A stretch of 64,000 bases of DNA from Ramlibacter sp. (GCA_016713005.1 JADJPY010000011.1:496001-560000), one strand, 5' to 3'. Positions 7,383 to 16,048 are shown, counted from the stretch's first letter. Made by a program: numbers and translations. Notes: a model not told the origin generated them from the letters alone.

Positions 7383-9681
7383 GCCTTGAAATTTCACGGT
7401 ACAGCTGGTCACGGCCGCTCAGGTAAGGGCGCGGCCATTCCACGGCGCGGCTGCCCAAGCGTGCGGCTTCGTGCAGCGTCCAGGCCGGGTCCGCCAGGTG
7501 CGGCCGGGCGATGGCGCACAGGTCCGCGCGGCCTGCACCAATGATGCTGTTGGCGTGGTCGGCCTCACTGATCGCGCCAACAGCAATGGTGCGGATACCC
7601 ACTTCGTTGCGGATGCGGTCGGCAAACGGCGCCTGGTACATGCGGCCATACACCGGCCTGGCCTGACGTGTCGTCTGGCCGGACGACACGTCAATGAAAT
7701 CCGCCCCGGCGTCCTTGAACAGCCGCGCCATGCGCACCGCGTCGTCTGCCGTGTTGCCGCCTTCTGCCCAGTCGTGCGCAGAGATGCGCACGCTCATCGG
7801 CAGGTGCGCCGGCCACACGGCGCGCATGGCGGCAAACACCTCCAGCGGGTAGCGGCATCGGTTCTCCAGGTTGCCACCGTACTCGTCTGTTCGATGGTTG
7901 GTCAGCGGGCAGATGAAGCTGGACAGCAGGTAGCCATGCGCGCAATGCAGTTCCAGCCAGTCAAAGCCCGCTGCCGCGGCGCGCCGCGTGGATTCGACGA
8001 AGGCCGCCGTCAAGGCGTCCATGTCGGCCCGTGTCATGGCGCGCGGGACCTGGTTCTGCGGGCCATACGGCACGGCGCTGGCCGCCAGCAACGGCCAGTT
8101 GGGCGCAGCGTCGGGCCGACCATCCGGCGCTGGCAGCGGCTCATCCGTGTGCTCCCAACCCAGCTGCGTGGACCCTTTGGAGCCACTGTGGCCGAGCTGC
8201 AGGCCGATCAAGGCGCTGCTCTGGCCATGGACAAAGCGGACGATCCGCTCGAAGGCCGCCTGCTGCGTGTCGTTCCAAAGGCCGGGGCAACCCGGCGTGA
8301 TGCGCCCCTCGGGCGTGGGGCTGGTCATCTCCACAAACACCAGCGCCGCGCCGCCCAGCGCGCGTGCGCCCAGGTGCACCAGGTGGAAATCCTGGGGCAC
8401 GCCTTCGACCGCGCTGTACGTGGCCATGGGCGATACGACGATGCGGTTCCTGAGCTCGACTTCGCGCACCTTCAGCGGTGTGAGCATGGGCAGCACGGGC
8501 TTGCCGCCGGCCAGCCAGGATTCGTAGCCTTCGAGCCACCTTGCATCGCGCAGGCGCAGGTTCTCATGGCTGATGCGCTGGCTGCGCGTGAGCAGTGAAT
8601 AGGCGAACTGCTCGATCTCCATGCCGCTGTAGCGGTCCACGTTTTCGAACCATTCGGTCGAGTTGCGCGCGGCGTTCTGGATCTTGAGCACCTCCACACT
8701 GCGGCGGGCCTCATAGCCCTGCAGCACGGTGTCCATGTCGTGGCCGCTGGAGAACTCGTCGGCCAGGTCGATGGCGTCTTCCAGTGCAAGCTTGGTGCCG
8801 CTTCCGATCGAGAAATGTGCCGTGTGGGCCGCGTCACCCATCAGGACGATGGGCACGGGCCTGCCATTGATGGACTCGCGGTGCACCCAGGTCTTGCACA
8901 CCACGCGCGGGAAGCGGATCCAGATGGCCGAGCCGCGAAGGTGCGACGCATTGCTGATGAGGGCGTTACCGTCGAGGTATTTCGCGAAAAGCCGCTCGCA
9001 AAAAGCGATGGCGTCTTCCTGGCTCATGCTGTCCAGGCCATGCGCCTTCCATACGGCCTCGGGCGTCTCGACGATGAAGGTCGAGGTGTCGTCATTGAAC
9101 TTGTAGGCATGGGCCTGGAACCAGCCGTGCTCCGTCTGTTCAAACGCGAAGGTGAAGGCGTCGAACGTCTTGCGCGTGCCCAGCCACACGAAGCGGCACT
9201 CGCGCAGGTCCACGTCGGGCACGAAGGCCTGAGCGTAGCGGTTGCGGATGCGGCTGTTGAGGCCGTCGCTGGCGATCACCAGGTCGGCGTTGTACTGCGC
9301 CGCCAGCGCCTGGTCGTCGGTCACATCGGTCTCAAACACCAGCTCCACGCCCAGCTCGAGGCAGCGGTCCTGCAGGATGTTGAGAAGCCGCTTGCGGCCT
9401 ATGCCGCAGAAGCCGTGGCCGGTGGAACGCACCGAGCGGCCCTTGTAGAACACCTCGATGTCGTCCCAGTGGTTGAAGGCGTCGCCAATCAGTCTGGCGC
9501 TGGTCGCATCGGCCGCGCGCAGGTTCTCCAGCGTCTGGTCCGACAGCACCACGCCCCAGCCAAAGGTGTCGAACGGGCGGTTGCGTTCCACGACCACCAC
9601 ACGGTGGCCGGGATGGCGCTGCTTCATCAACAGCCCGAAGTACAGGCCGGCCGGGCCTCCGCCGATGCACAGGATATTCAT
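7330..9681 (-). CDS. Bifunctional FAD monooxygenase / OYE-type reductase (2-aminobenzoyl-CoA monooxygenase/reductase or salicylyl-CoA 5-hydroxylase type)
   Basis: A 783-residue two-domain flavoprotein. The N-terminal half is a PHBH-fold FAD monooxygenase: MNILCIGGGPAGLYFGLL (dinucleotide fold), DLVIASDGLNS (DG motif) and VLMGDAAHTAHFSIGSGTKL (GD motif). The C-terminal half is an old-yellow-enzyme TIM barrel with VVSPMATYSAVEG, LELHCAHGYLLSSFICP and LTNHRTDEYGGNLENR. This architecture belongs to 2-aminobenzoyl-CoA monooxygenase/reductase (Azoarcus evansii), which hydroxylates and then reduces the ring of the CoA thioester, and to related salicylyl-CoA 5-hydroxylases. The start is ATG 9681; an upstream in-frame start at 9717 would place the promoter inside the gene. 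The C-terminal ~16 residues come from an interspersed repeat. The RidA and ligase neighbours favour the aminobenzoyl substrate, without proof. Confidence 0.9.
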   Translation of the reverse strand: MNILCIGGGPAGLYFGLLMKQRHPGHRVVVVERNRPFDTFGWGVVLSDQTLENLRAADATSARLIGDAFNHWDDIEVFYKGRSVRSTGHGFCGIGRKRLLNILQDRCLELGVELVFETDVTDDQALAAQYNADLVIASDGLNSRIRNRYAQAFVPDVDLRECRFVWLGTRKTFDAFTFAFEQTEHGWFQAHAYKFNDDTSTFIVETPEAVWKAHGLDSMSQEDAIAFCERLFAKYLDGNALISNASHLRGSAIWIRFPRVVCKTWVHRESINGRPVPIVLMGDAAHTAHFSIGSGTKLALEDAIDLADEFSSGHDMDTVLQGYEARRSVEVLKIQNAARNSTEWFENVDRYSGMEIEQFAYSLLTRSQRISHENLRLRDARWLEGYESWLAGGKPVLPMLTPLKVREVELRNRIVVSPMATYSAVEGVPQDFHLVHLGARALGGAALVFVEMTSPTPEGRITPGCPGLWNDTQQAAFERIVRFVHGQSSALIGLQLGHSGSKGSTQLGWEHTDEPLPAPDGRPDAAPNWPLLAASAVPYGPQNQVPRAMTRADMDALTAAFVESTRRAAAAGFDWLELHCAHGYLLSSFICPLTNHRTDEYGGNLENRCRYPLEVFAAMRAVWPAHLPMSVRISAHDWAEGGNTADDAVRMARLFKDAGADFIDVSSGQTTRQARPVYGRMYQAPFADRIRNEVGIRTIAVGAISEADHANSIIGAGRADLCAIARPHLADPAWTLHEAARLGSRAVEWPRPYLSGRDQLYREISRQKMAAAPSRLAHPLSKQ

Positions 9682-9689
9682 GAAGAAAT

Positions 9690-9717
9690 AGTTTAGGCCT
9701 AAACTAAAACCTGTCAA
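9690..9717 (-). promoter_or_regulatory. Promoter of aryl-CoA operon overlapping a 16-bp palindromic operator
   Basis: Read on the minus strand: a perfect -35 TTGACA (9717-9712), a 16-bp spacer and a -10-like TAAACT (9695-9690). The perfect palindrome AGTTTAGGCCTAAACT (9690-9705) covers the -10 and part of the spacer. A repressor bound there would block RNA polymerase, and the operon's own MarR is the likely one. The predicted transcription start falls within a few bases of ATG 9681 and no Shine-Dalgarno is visible, so the mRNA may be leaderless. Confidence 0.65.
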
Positions 9718-9798
9718 CAGGGTTCACCCCGTTCGCGTGGGAGGGGGAGGCGCACAATCGGTGGACGGGGCCGTTGTGGCCCACGAAGGATGACGGCG

Positions 9799-10116
9799 AT
9801 GATTTACAAGTTCAGATCCAAGGCCGCCGGCGACCTCATCATGCTGGAGCCGCAGGGCCGCCGCATGCTCGAAATCATCGGCAAGGACGCGGGCCCCAAG
9901 GGCATCATCACGGTCGCCCAGCTGGCGGATGCGATACAGGCCCTGGAAACCGCCGTGGCCCGCGACGAAGCGGTGCGCGCCTCCGCAGTCCCGCCGGGCC
10001 AGGACGAAGACCCGCCCGCCATGGAAGCGGTGAGCCTTCGCCAGCGCGCCAAACCCTTGCTGGACATGCTGCGCCGCTGCCTGGCGGGCGAAGCTGACGT
10101 CGTCTGGGGGGTCTGA
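9799..10116 (+). CDS. DUF1840 domain-containing protein
   Basis: A 105-residue protein beginning MIYKFRSKAAGDLIMLEP, with GKDAGPKGIITVAQLADAI and the C-terminal block VSLRQRAKPLLDMLRRCLAG. This layout is that of DUF1840 proteins, small uncharacterised proteins common in Betaproteobacteria. The start at 9799 is preferred over 9790 because GAAGGA lies about eight bases before it. It is divergent from the aryl-CoA operon and reads toward the convergent Bug receptor gene. The function is unknown; the sequence shows only a small soluble alpha/beta protein with no signal peptide. Confidence 0.8.
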   Translation: MIYKFRSKAAGDLIMLEPQGRRMLEIIGKDAGPKGIITVAQLADAIQALETAVARDEAVRASAVPPGQDEDPPAMEAVSLRQRAKPLLDMLRRCLAGEADVVWGV

Positions 10117-10123
10117 GCGGCGC

Positions 10124-11134
10124 TCAGTCCACCTTGGCGCCCGACGCCTTGACCACAGGCGCCCATTTGGCGATTTCGGCTTCGATCATCTTTGCAAACT
10201 CGGCCGGGGTGTTGCCGCCAGGGATCGCGCCCTGGGCCAACAGCTTTTCCTTGATGGCGGGCGAGGCCAGGGCCTTGGCCGTTTCCTGCTGGATGCGGCT
10301 CACGATGTCGGCCGGCGTGCCCGCGGGCGCCAGCAGGCCAAACCAGGAGCTGGCCTCAAAGCCCTTCAGGCCGGCCGCTTCCTCAACCGTGGGCAACTCG
10401 GGTGCGGCGCCTGAGCGCTGGGCGCTGGTGACGGCGAAGGCCTTGAGCTTGCCGCCCTTGATCTGGGGCATGGCGGAGGGCAGGTTGTCAAACATCACAT
10501 CCACCTGGCCACTGACCATGCCCAGCAGCGCAGGACCCGAACCCGTGTAGGGGATGTGGGTCATGAAGATGCCGGTGCGCGCCTTGAAGAGTTCGCCCGC
10601 CAGGTGAATGGACGTGCCGTTGCCACTGGAGGCCATGTTGAACTGGCCCGGGTGCGATTTTGCGTACTTGCTGAAATCGGGCACGGTATTGATGTTCAGT
10701 GCCCTGGCCCGTTCGGCGTTCATGACCATCACGTTGGGCACGCCCGCAACCAGCGTGACGGGCGCGAAATCCTTTTGCGGGTCGTAGGGCATCTTGCTGT
10801 ACAGCGACTTGTTGATGCCATGCGTGCCCACGGTGCCCATCAGCAGCGTGTAGCCGTCGGCTGGCGACTTGGCGACCAGGTCGGCGCCGACGTTTCCGCC
10901 TGCGCCGGCACGGTTCTCCACGACGAAGCTCTGGCCGAAAGCGCGCGTGAGTTCAGGGGCGATGGCACGGGCCAGGATGTCGGTCGTGCCACCCGGTGCA
11001 AAGGGCACCACAATGCGCACCGGTTTGCCGGGCCAGGCCGACTGGGCGGAGGCGAGCGGCGCTATGAAAATCATAGCGGTTGCGCAAGCTGCGGCGAGGG
11101 CCAGCCGTCGATTTGATGCTTGAAATTTGTCCAT
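10124..11134 (-). CDS. Bug family tripartite tricarboxylate transporter solute receptor
   Basis: A periplasmic substrate-binding protein of the Bug/TctC family, 336 residues from ATG 11134, with GGAGAC as ribosome site. The signal peptide runs to about PLASAQ. The mature protein begins AWPGKPVRIVVPFAPGGTTDILARAI, then VVENRAGAGGNVGADLVAKSPADGYTLL, both family hallmarks. Ligands of this family are mostly carboxylates. No TctA or TctB membrane gene lies nearby, which is usual for the many orphan Bug genes of Burkholderiales. Part of the signal-peptide coding sequence (11061-11106) is a copy of the interspersed repeat. It is followed on the same strand by no other gene of the set. Confidence 0.9.
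   Translation of the reverse strand: MDKFQASNRRLALAAACATAMIFIAPLASAQSAWPGKPVRIVVPFAPGGTTDILARAIAPELTRAFGQSFVVENRAGAGGNVGADLVAKSPADGYTLLMGTVGTHGINKSLYSKMPYDPQKDFAPVTLVAGVPNVMVMNAERARALNINTVPDFSKYAKSHPGQFNMASSGNGTSIHLAGELFKARTGIFMTHIPYTGSGPALLGMVSGQVDVMFDNLPSAMPQIKGGKLKAFAVTSAQRSGAAPELPTVEEAAGLKGFEASSWFGLLAPAGTPADIVSRIQQETAKALASPAIKEKLLAQGAIPGGNTPAEFAKMIEAEIAKWAPVVKASGAKVD
11061..11106 (+). repeat. Interspersed repeat, copy 3, overlapping the Bug receptor signal-peptide sequence
   Basis: Reads GCTATGAAAATCATAGCGG, then TTGCGCAAGCTGCGGCGAGG, then GCCAGCC. The first half matches copy 5 at 22588 closely; the second half is degenerate. On the minus strand it encodes most of the hydrophobic signal core (LAAACATAMIFIA). 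Confidence 0.55.
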
Positions 11135-11233
11135 GTCGAGTCTCCGTTGGTGTGTCATCAGGTGGCCTGCCCCGCAGTCGGCCAGGCCCTGGGCCAGCAC
11201 GAATGCCTTGCCCGCATCTGCAGTGTAGGGAAC

Positions 11234-11259
11234 AAAAAAGCCGCCCGCAGGCGGCTTTT
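11234..11259 (-). terminator. Rho-independent terminator after the upstream Bug gene
   Basis: Perfect stem AAAAGCCGCC (11236-11245), loop CGCA, GGCGGCTTTT (11250-11259). On the minus strand the stem is followed by a run of six T, so it ends transcription from the Bug gene at 12270. It separates the two Bug genes into different transcripts. Confidence 0.85.
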
Positions 11260-11286
11260 CCCTGATGGGAGCGGTCTTGACCTGCC

Positions 11287-12270
11287 TCAGTCGGCGAACG
11301 CCTTGGCCGCCTCAATCACCGGCTTAATCTTGCCAATCTCTGCGGCAACGAATGCCTTGTGTCCTTCCGGCGTTATACGGTTGTCGGTGACGACGAGGGC
11401 ACCCAGAGCCTCCTGCTTCTTGATAAAATCAGGATCCTTCAGCGCCTTTTTAAGCCCCTCATTGAGCGCCTTTGTCACGGCGGCAGGCGTTCCCTTAGGA
11501 GCATAGAGCCCGTGCCAAATGGTCAGGTTGAATCCTTTGACGCCCATTTCCTGCAACGTTGGGTAGTCCTTGAGCAGCTTGTGGCCGGACAGTGGCTTTG
11601 AGGTCGTGACCGCGAAGGCCTTGACTCGACCGCCTTCAATCTGTCCGACGGTATTCGTCGTCTGGTCGCACATCACGTCGACCTGACCACCCACCAAGGC
11701 ATTCATGGCGGGTGCCGTGCCTCCAAATGGGATCGTTGTCATTGCTTCGGACAGCTTGATAGCTGACTGCCACATCAATCCGCAGGTGTGGGAGGCTGAA
11801 CCGAGTCCCGCATGGGCTAGGTTGATTTTCCCGGCATTGGCACGGATGTAATTTTCAAAATCGCGATAGGTATTCGCGGGCAATTGGGGTTTGCCGATGA
11901 GTGTCATGGGCACGTCATTCACCATGCCCAAATACTCAAAGTCTTCAAGTGGCTTGTACTGCAACTTGCGATAAAGGGCAGGCGTTGTTGCCATGCCAAT
12001 GTGAAACAGCAATAGCGTGTGCCCATCAGGCGTGGCTTTGGCAACCTTATTGGTTCCAATGGTCCCGCCAGCGCCCGCAGCATTTTCCACCACGAAATTG
12101 GAGCCAGGGATTTGCTTGCGCATTGCCTCGGCCAGGTCGCGTGCCACGCGGTCGGTGGGTCCGCCGGCGGCGAACGGCACAACGATGGAGACAGGCCGGG
12201 AACCCGGATAGGTCTGGGCGTGGGCCAACACGGCGGTGGTGGCGGCGGCGAGGACGAGGAATCGTTTCAT
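11287..12270 (-). CDS. Bug family tripartite tricarboxylate transporter solute receptor
   Basis: 327 residues with signal peptide MKRFLVLAAATTAVLAHAQ. The family segments VSIVVPFAAGGPTDRVARDLAEAM and FVVENAAGAGGTIGTNKVAKATPDG are clear. AGGAGAC-like spacing before the ATG supports the start. Its codon use looks slightly less GC-rich than its neighbours (more A/T third positions), suggesting a different recent history from the Bug gene downstream; this is an impression, not a measurement. It follows the phenylacetate-CoA-ligase-like gene on the same strand, so it could bind an aromatic or organic acid fed to that ligase. No membrane partner is present. Confidence 0.9.
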   Translation of the reverse strand: MKRFLVLAAATTAVLAHAQTYPGSRPVSIVVPFAAGGPTDRVARDLAEAMRKQIPGSNFVVENAAGAGGTIGTNKVAKATPDGHTLLLFHIGMATTPALYRKLQYKPLEDFEYLGMVNDVPMTLIGKPQLPANTYRDFENYIRANAGKINLAHAGLGSASHTCGLMWQSAIKLSEAMTTIPFGGTAPAMNALVGGQVDVMCDQTTNTVGQIEGGRVKAFAVTTSKPLSGHKLLKDYPTLQEMGVKGFNLTIWHGLYAPKGTPAAVTKALNEGLKKALKDPDFIKKQEALGALVVTDNRITPEGHKAFVAAEIGKIKPVIEAAKAFAD

Positions 12271-12374
12271 GGGAGTCTCCTGAGGATCGATCCCGGAATC
12301 ATAAGTAGCGAACCCGGCCAGCCAATCGCGGGAACTACGTAAGGAGAACCACTAGCACGTGCCCCTGCGGGGAC

Positions 12375-13622
12375 TTACTGGTAGCTTCGGGCGTCTTCGA
12401 TGACCTTGCCGTCATTGGGCAGGCTGCCAGGGTTGAGCAGTTCAACCTCGCCGCGCAGCTTGGTGACGTCCCGCACCACGGTTTCAATCGCGCCGGCCAG
12501 CCCTTCGGCCAGTTCGGTCGTTTCGACCTTGAGGGTCATGCGGTCGTTGGCCATTTCACCGCTCACGACCAGCCGCATGCGCCGCACCTGGGGGAACCGG
12601 CGGGCGATTTCAGCCACCTGGGACGGATGGACGAACATGCCCCGGATCTTGGTGGTCTGGTCCGCGCGGCCCATCCAGCCCTTGATGCGGGTGTTGGTCC
12701 GCCCGGTCGGACACTGGCCGGCGAGGATGGCGGAGAGGTCGCCTGTGCCAAAGCGCACCAGCGGGTAGTCCTCGTTGAGCACGGTCACCACGAGTTCGCC
12801 CACTTCGCCCTCGGGCACCGGGTCGCCGGTGCCTGGACGCACCACTTCGACGATGACGCCCTCGTCCAGCACCAGGCCTTCGCGAGATGCAGTTTCATAG
12901 GCCACCAGCCCGAGATCGGCGGTGGCGTAGCTCTGATAGACGTCCATGCCGTGTTCGCTGAACCAGTCGCGCAGGCTCGGCGGGAAAGCCTCGCCCCCGA
13001 CCAGACCCTTCTTGAGGCTGCTGATGTCGCTGCCTGTTTCGATGGCCTTTTCAACCAGGATGCGCAGGAAGCTGGGCGTGCCCAGATAGGCGTCCGGCCG
13101 CAGTTCCGCAATGGTCTGGAGCTGCTGTTCGGTCTGACCCGTGCCCGCAGGGAACACGGTGCAGCCCAGGGCATGTGCGCCCGACTCCATGATGAACGCG
13201 CCAGGTGTCATGTGGTAGCTGAACGAGTTGTGCGCCAGCTCGCCCTGGCGAAAGCCGGCAGCGAACATGGCGCGCGCGGCACGCCAGTAGTCGGCGCGCG
13301 GTCCTTCAGGCTCGTAAATCGGCCCGGGCGAGGCGTAGATGCGGCGCATCTGCGGCCCGCGCAGCGTGGTGGCAAAGCCGCCAAATACATCGTTGGCGCG
13401 CTGCGCCTTCTGGCGCTCGAACAGTTCGTGCTTGCGCGTGACCGGCAGGCGCGCCAGCGCAGCGCGTGTGGTGACGCTGGCGGCATCCACGCCGCGCAAA
13501 ATGTCCGCAAAGGCCGTCGAATGCGCCTGCGCATGCGCCACCAGGGACGGCAGGGCGGCCATCAGTTCTGTTTCGCGCCGGTGCGGTTCCCGGGTTTCCA
13601 GCGCGTCGAAAAATTCACTCAT
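12375..13622 (-). CDS. Phenylacetate-CoA ligase family (AMP-forming) protein
   Basis: A 415-residue adenylate-forming enzyme of the PaaK group, which lacks the canonical TSGTTG motif of the larger ligases. Visible features are YASPGPIYEPEG, LGTPSFLRILVEKAIE, KKGLVGGEAFPPSLRDWFSEHG, VYQSYATADLGLVAYE, FGTGDLSAIL and the C-terminal GRADQTTKIRGMFVHPSQV. It ends the LIV transporter gene run, 45 bp after livF. Such genes are frequent companions of LIV-type aromatic-acid transporters and probably activate the imported acid as a CoA thioester. The substrate cannot be read from the sequence. Confidence 0.82.
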   Translation of the reverse strand: MSEFFDALETREPHRRETELMAALPSLVAHAQAHSTAFADILRGVDAASVTTRAALARLPVTRKHELFERQKAQRANDVFGGFATTLRGPQMRRIYASPGPIYEPEGPRADYWRAARAMFAAGFRQGELAHNSFSYHMTPGAFIMESGAHALGCTVFPAGTGQTEQQLQTIAELRPDAYLGTPSFLRILVEKAIETGSDISSLKKGLVGGEAFPPSLRDWFSEHGMDVYQSYATADLGLVAYETASREGLVLDEGVIVEVVRPGTGDPVPEGEVGELVVTVLNEDYPLVRFGTGDLSAILAGQCPTGRTNTRIKGWMGRADQTTKIRGMFVHPSQVAEIARRFPQVRRMRLVVSGEMANDRMTLKVETTELAEGLAGAIETVVRDVTKLRGEVELLNPGSLPNDGKVIEDARSYQ

Positions 13623-13666
13623 GGCAAGTTCCGTAGGGGTTCAGGGGCGCGTCGGGGGAGGGCACG

Positions 13667-14476
13667 TCATGCCAGCCAGCGCTTGCGGCGCTTGTAGCTC
13701 TTGACGTCCTTGAAGCTCTTGCGTTCGCCGCCACCCACCCCGAGGTAGAACTCCTTGACGTCCTCGTTGTTGGCGAGTTCGGCGGCAGGCCCGTCCATCA
13801 CCACGCGTCCGCTTTCCATGATGTAGCCGTAGTCCGAGTACTTCAGCGCCATGTTGGTGTTCTGCTCGGCAAGGAGGAAGGTCACCTTCTCCTTGGCGTT
13901 CAGGTCCTTCACGATTTCGAACACTTCTTCCACAATCTGGGGCGCCAGACCCATGGACGGCTCGTCCAGCAGCACCATGTTGGGGTTGGCCATCAGGGCG
14001 CGGCCAATCGCGCACATCTGCTGTTCGCCACCCGACGTGTAGGCCGCCTGGGAGGTGCGGCGTGTCTTTAGCCGTGGGAAGTAGGCGTAGACCTTTTCAA
14101 GGTTCGCCGCGATTTCGGCCTTGTTCTTGCGGGTATAGGCACCGGTCAGGAGGTTCTCCTCAATGGTCAGGTGGGCAAAGCAGTGCCGTCCTTCCATTAC
14201 CTGCACTACGCCGCGCTGCACCAGGTCGGCGGGGGACAGGTTTTCAATGCGCTCGCCACGCAGCTCAATGCTGCCCTTGGTCACGGCACCGCGCTCACCC
14301 CGCAGCAGGTTCGATACGGCGCGCAGCGTCGTCGTCTTCCCGGCACCGTTGCCACCCAGGATGGCCACGATGCCGCGCTCGGGCACCTGCAGCGAGACGC
14401 CCTTGAGCACCAGGATCACATGGTTGTAGATGACCTCGATGCCGTTGACGTTGAGAACGATGTTGTTTGAGCTCAT
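13667..14476 (-). CDS. livF: LIV-type ABC transporter ATP-binding protein (LivF-like)
   Basis: A 269-residue ATPase, one of the two of a branched-chain-amino-acid-type importer. Walker A is GGNGAGKTT (residues 41-49), the signature TSGGEQQMCAIGRAL, and Walker B MVLLDEPSMGL. LivF rather than LivG is indicated by VLKGVSLQVPERGIVAILGGNG and the short Q-loop region RGVVQVMEGRHCFAHLTIEENL. The C-terminus is extended by a basic tail (KSYKRRKRWLA). It is separated from the receptor gene by 147 bp holding three hairpins, so its expression may be tuned separately. Many LIV systems in this order carry aromatic acids, so the substrate is open. Confidence 0.9.
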   Translation of the reverse strand: MSSNNIVLNVNGIEVIYNHVILVLKGVSLQVPERGIVAILGGNGAGKTTTLRAVSNLLRGERGAVTKGSIELRGERIENLSPADLVQRGVVQVMEGRHCFAHLTIEENLLTGAYTRKNKAEIAANLEKVYAYFPRLKTRRTSQAAYTSGGEQQMCAIGRALMANPNMVLLDEPSMGLAPQIVEEVFEIVKDLNAKEKVTFLLAEQNTNMALKYSDYGYIMESGRVVMDGPAAELANNEDVKEFYLGVGGGERKSFKDVKSYKRRKRWLA

Positions 14477-14490
14477 ATGCGTTGTCTGTA

Positions 14491-14562
14491 CCAGATGAAA
14501 GGCCTGAGCCTTTCATCTGGCGGCTCGTGAGAGCCGCTGCCCCTCCCGCCAGGCGGGAGGGG
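14491..14562 (-). other. Three consecutive perfect inverted repeats between receptor gene and livF
   Basis: Stem 1: CCAGATGAAAGG (14491-14502) with CCTTTCATCTGG (14509-14520). Stem 2: CGGCTC (14521-14526) with GAGCCG (14531-14536). Stem 3: CCCCTCCCGCC (14540-14550) with GGCGGGAGGGG (14552-14562). None is followed by a T run on the minus strand. They may protect the 3' end of the receptor mRNA or attenuate reading into livF. Confidence 0.7.
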
Positions 14563-14622
14563 TTGGGGAGGGTGCCGTCAGTACGGGCGCACGGCGGCTG
14601 CCGGTCCTGAGCGGCACGCCGA

Positions 14623-15960
14623 TCAGGACTGGCAGTCCGCCGGCGTGCGCCGGGTCAGCTTCTTCTCGGCGGCGTACTTGTCGGCCGCGGCCTTGATCAT
14701 GGGCTTGATGATCTGCTCATCGCTTTGCATCCAGTCGGACGTGAAGTTCCACTTCTTGCCGTCCCAGGTATGCAGTCGGGCCCAGGTGGCGCCACGGTGG
14801 TCGGCACAGCTGGTGGAGATAGGACGCATCACGCCCTTGAAGCCCAGCGCATCGAGCTTGGCCTGCGTCAGGTTCAGGTTCTCGTAGCCCCAGCGAGCCT
14901 GCTCGGGCGACACCCATTTGCCCTTGCCATAGCGTTCCTGCGCCGAGCGCACGCCCTCGACGGCGAGCATCGCGGCAACAAGGCCACGCATGTACAGCAC
15001 CTGGCCGACTTCATCCTTCGGTCCGGTCCCCTGGCCCTTGCCATGCACCTTGTCCAGGACTTCCTTGACCACGGCGGCATTGGGTTCAGCGCCATGCTGA
15101 AGCGCCAGCGCGTTGTAGCCCTTGGCGCCGTCACCCACGTCCTTCACGTCCGGCTCGGCACCGGCCCACCACACCCCGTACATCTTGTCGCGCGGATACC
15201 CGGTGGCTTGCGCCTCCTTGAGCGACGTGGAATTCATCACGCCCCAGCCCCACAGGAACACGTAGTCCGGGCGGTTCTGGCGGATCTGCAGCCAGGTGGC
15301 CTTTTGCTCAACACCAGGGTGGGTGACGGGCAGCAGGCTCAGCTGGAAGCCATGCATCCTGGCGCGCTCTTCCAGCAGGGGGATCGGCTCCTTGCCGTAC
15401 GGGCTGTCGTGGTAAACCAGCGAAATCTTCTTGCCGCGCAGCTTGTCAAAGCCGCCTTCCTTCTTGGCCACGTGCTGCACCAGCACGTCGGCCGCATCCC
15501 AGTAGGTGCCCGTCAGCGGGAAATTCCACTTGAAGACATTGCCGTCGGTGCTCTCGCTGCGGCCGTAGCCGGCGGTGATCAAGGGGATCTTGTCGCCGGG
15601 TGCCTTTTCGGTCAGCGCGAAGGTGATGCCGGTGGACAAGGGCTGGAACACGGTGGCTCCGCCGTTCTTGCCCTTGAGGCGCTCGTAGCACTCGACGCCG
15701 CGGTCGGTCGCGTAGCCGGTTTCGCATTCCTCGAACGAGACCTTGACGCCGTTGATCCCGCCGCGGGCGTTGACCAGCTTCAGGTAGTCGGCATAGCCGT
15801 TGGCGAAGGGCACGCCGTTGGGCGCGTACGCGCCGGTGCGGTACACCAGCAACGGGAAGAACTGCTCCTTGGCCTGCGCAAAGGCGGTGGAGGTGACGAG
15901 GGCACCAGACAGGCCGGCGGCGAAGACCGAGGCAGCGAGGGCAAGTTGACGAAGCTTCAT
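14623..15960 (-). CDS. LIV-type ABC transporter substrate-binding protein
   Basis: A 445-residue periplasmic receptor of the Leu/Ile/Val-binding fold. The signal peptide is MKLRQLALAASVFAAGLSG to about TAFAQA. The mature part starts KEQFFPLLVYRTGAYAPNG, with NGVKVSFEECETGYATDRGVECYERL and a late disulfide-type pair (SCADHRGATW, ADCQS). The start at 15960 has AGGAGAC eight bases upstream; an in-frame ATG 27 bases further up lacks one. This receptor subtype (ABC transporter with a urea/amide-type receptor, long form) is usual in Comamonadaceae LIV operons next to a fatty-acid-type CoA ligase. The ligand is unknown. Confidence 0.88.
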   Translation of the reverse strand: MKLRQLALAASVFAAGLSGALVTSTAFAQAKEQFFPLLVYRTGAYAPNGVPFANGYADYLKLVNARGGINGVKVSFEECETGYATDRGVECYERLKGKNGGATVFQPLSTGITFALTEKAPGDKIPLITAGYGRSESTDGNVFKWNFPLTGTYWDAADVLVQHVAKKEGGFDKLRGKKISLVYHDSPYGKEPIPLLEERARMHGFQLSLLPVTHPGVEQKATWLQIRQNRPDYVFLWGWGVMNSTSLKEAQATGYPRDKMYGVWWAGAEPDVKDVGDGAKGYNALALQHGAEPNAAVVKEVLDKVHGKGQGTGPKDEVGQVLYMRGLVAAMLAVEGVRSAQERYGKGKWVSPEQARWGYENLNLTQAKLDALGFKGVMRPISTSCADHRGATWARLHTWDGKKWNFTSDWMQSDEQIIKPMIKAAADKYAAEKKLTRRTPADCQS

Positions 15961-16048
15961 GGGTTGTCTCCTGAAAAGGTGAAGCACAAGGGAACCAGGG
16001 AAATTACGCGAGTTCGGTTCAAGGGGTGTCAGGGATGACCCTCATGGG

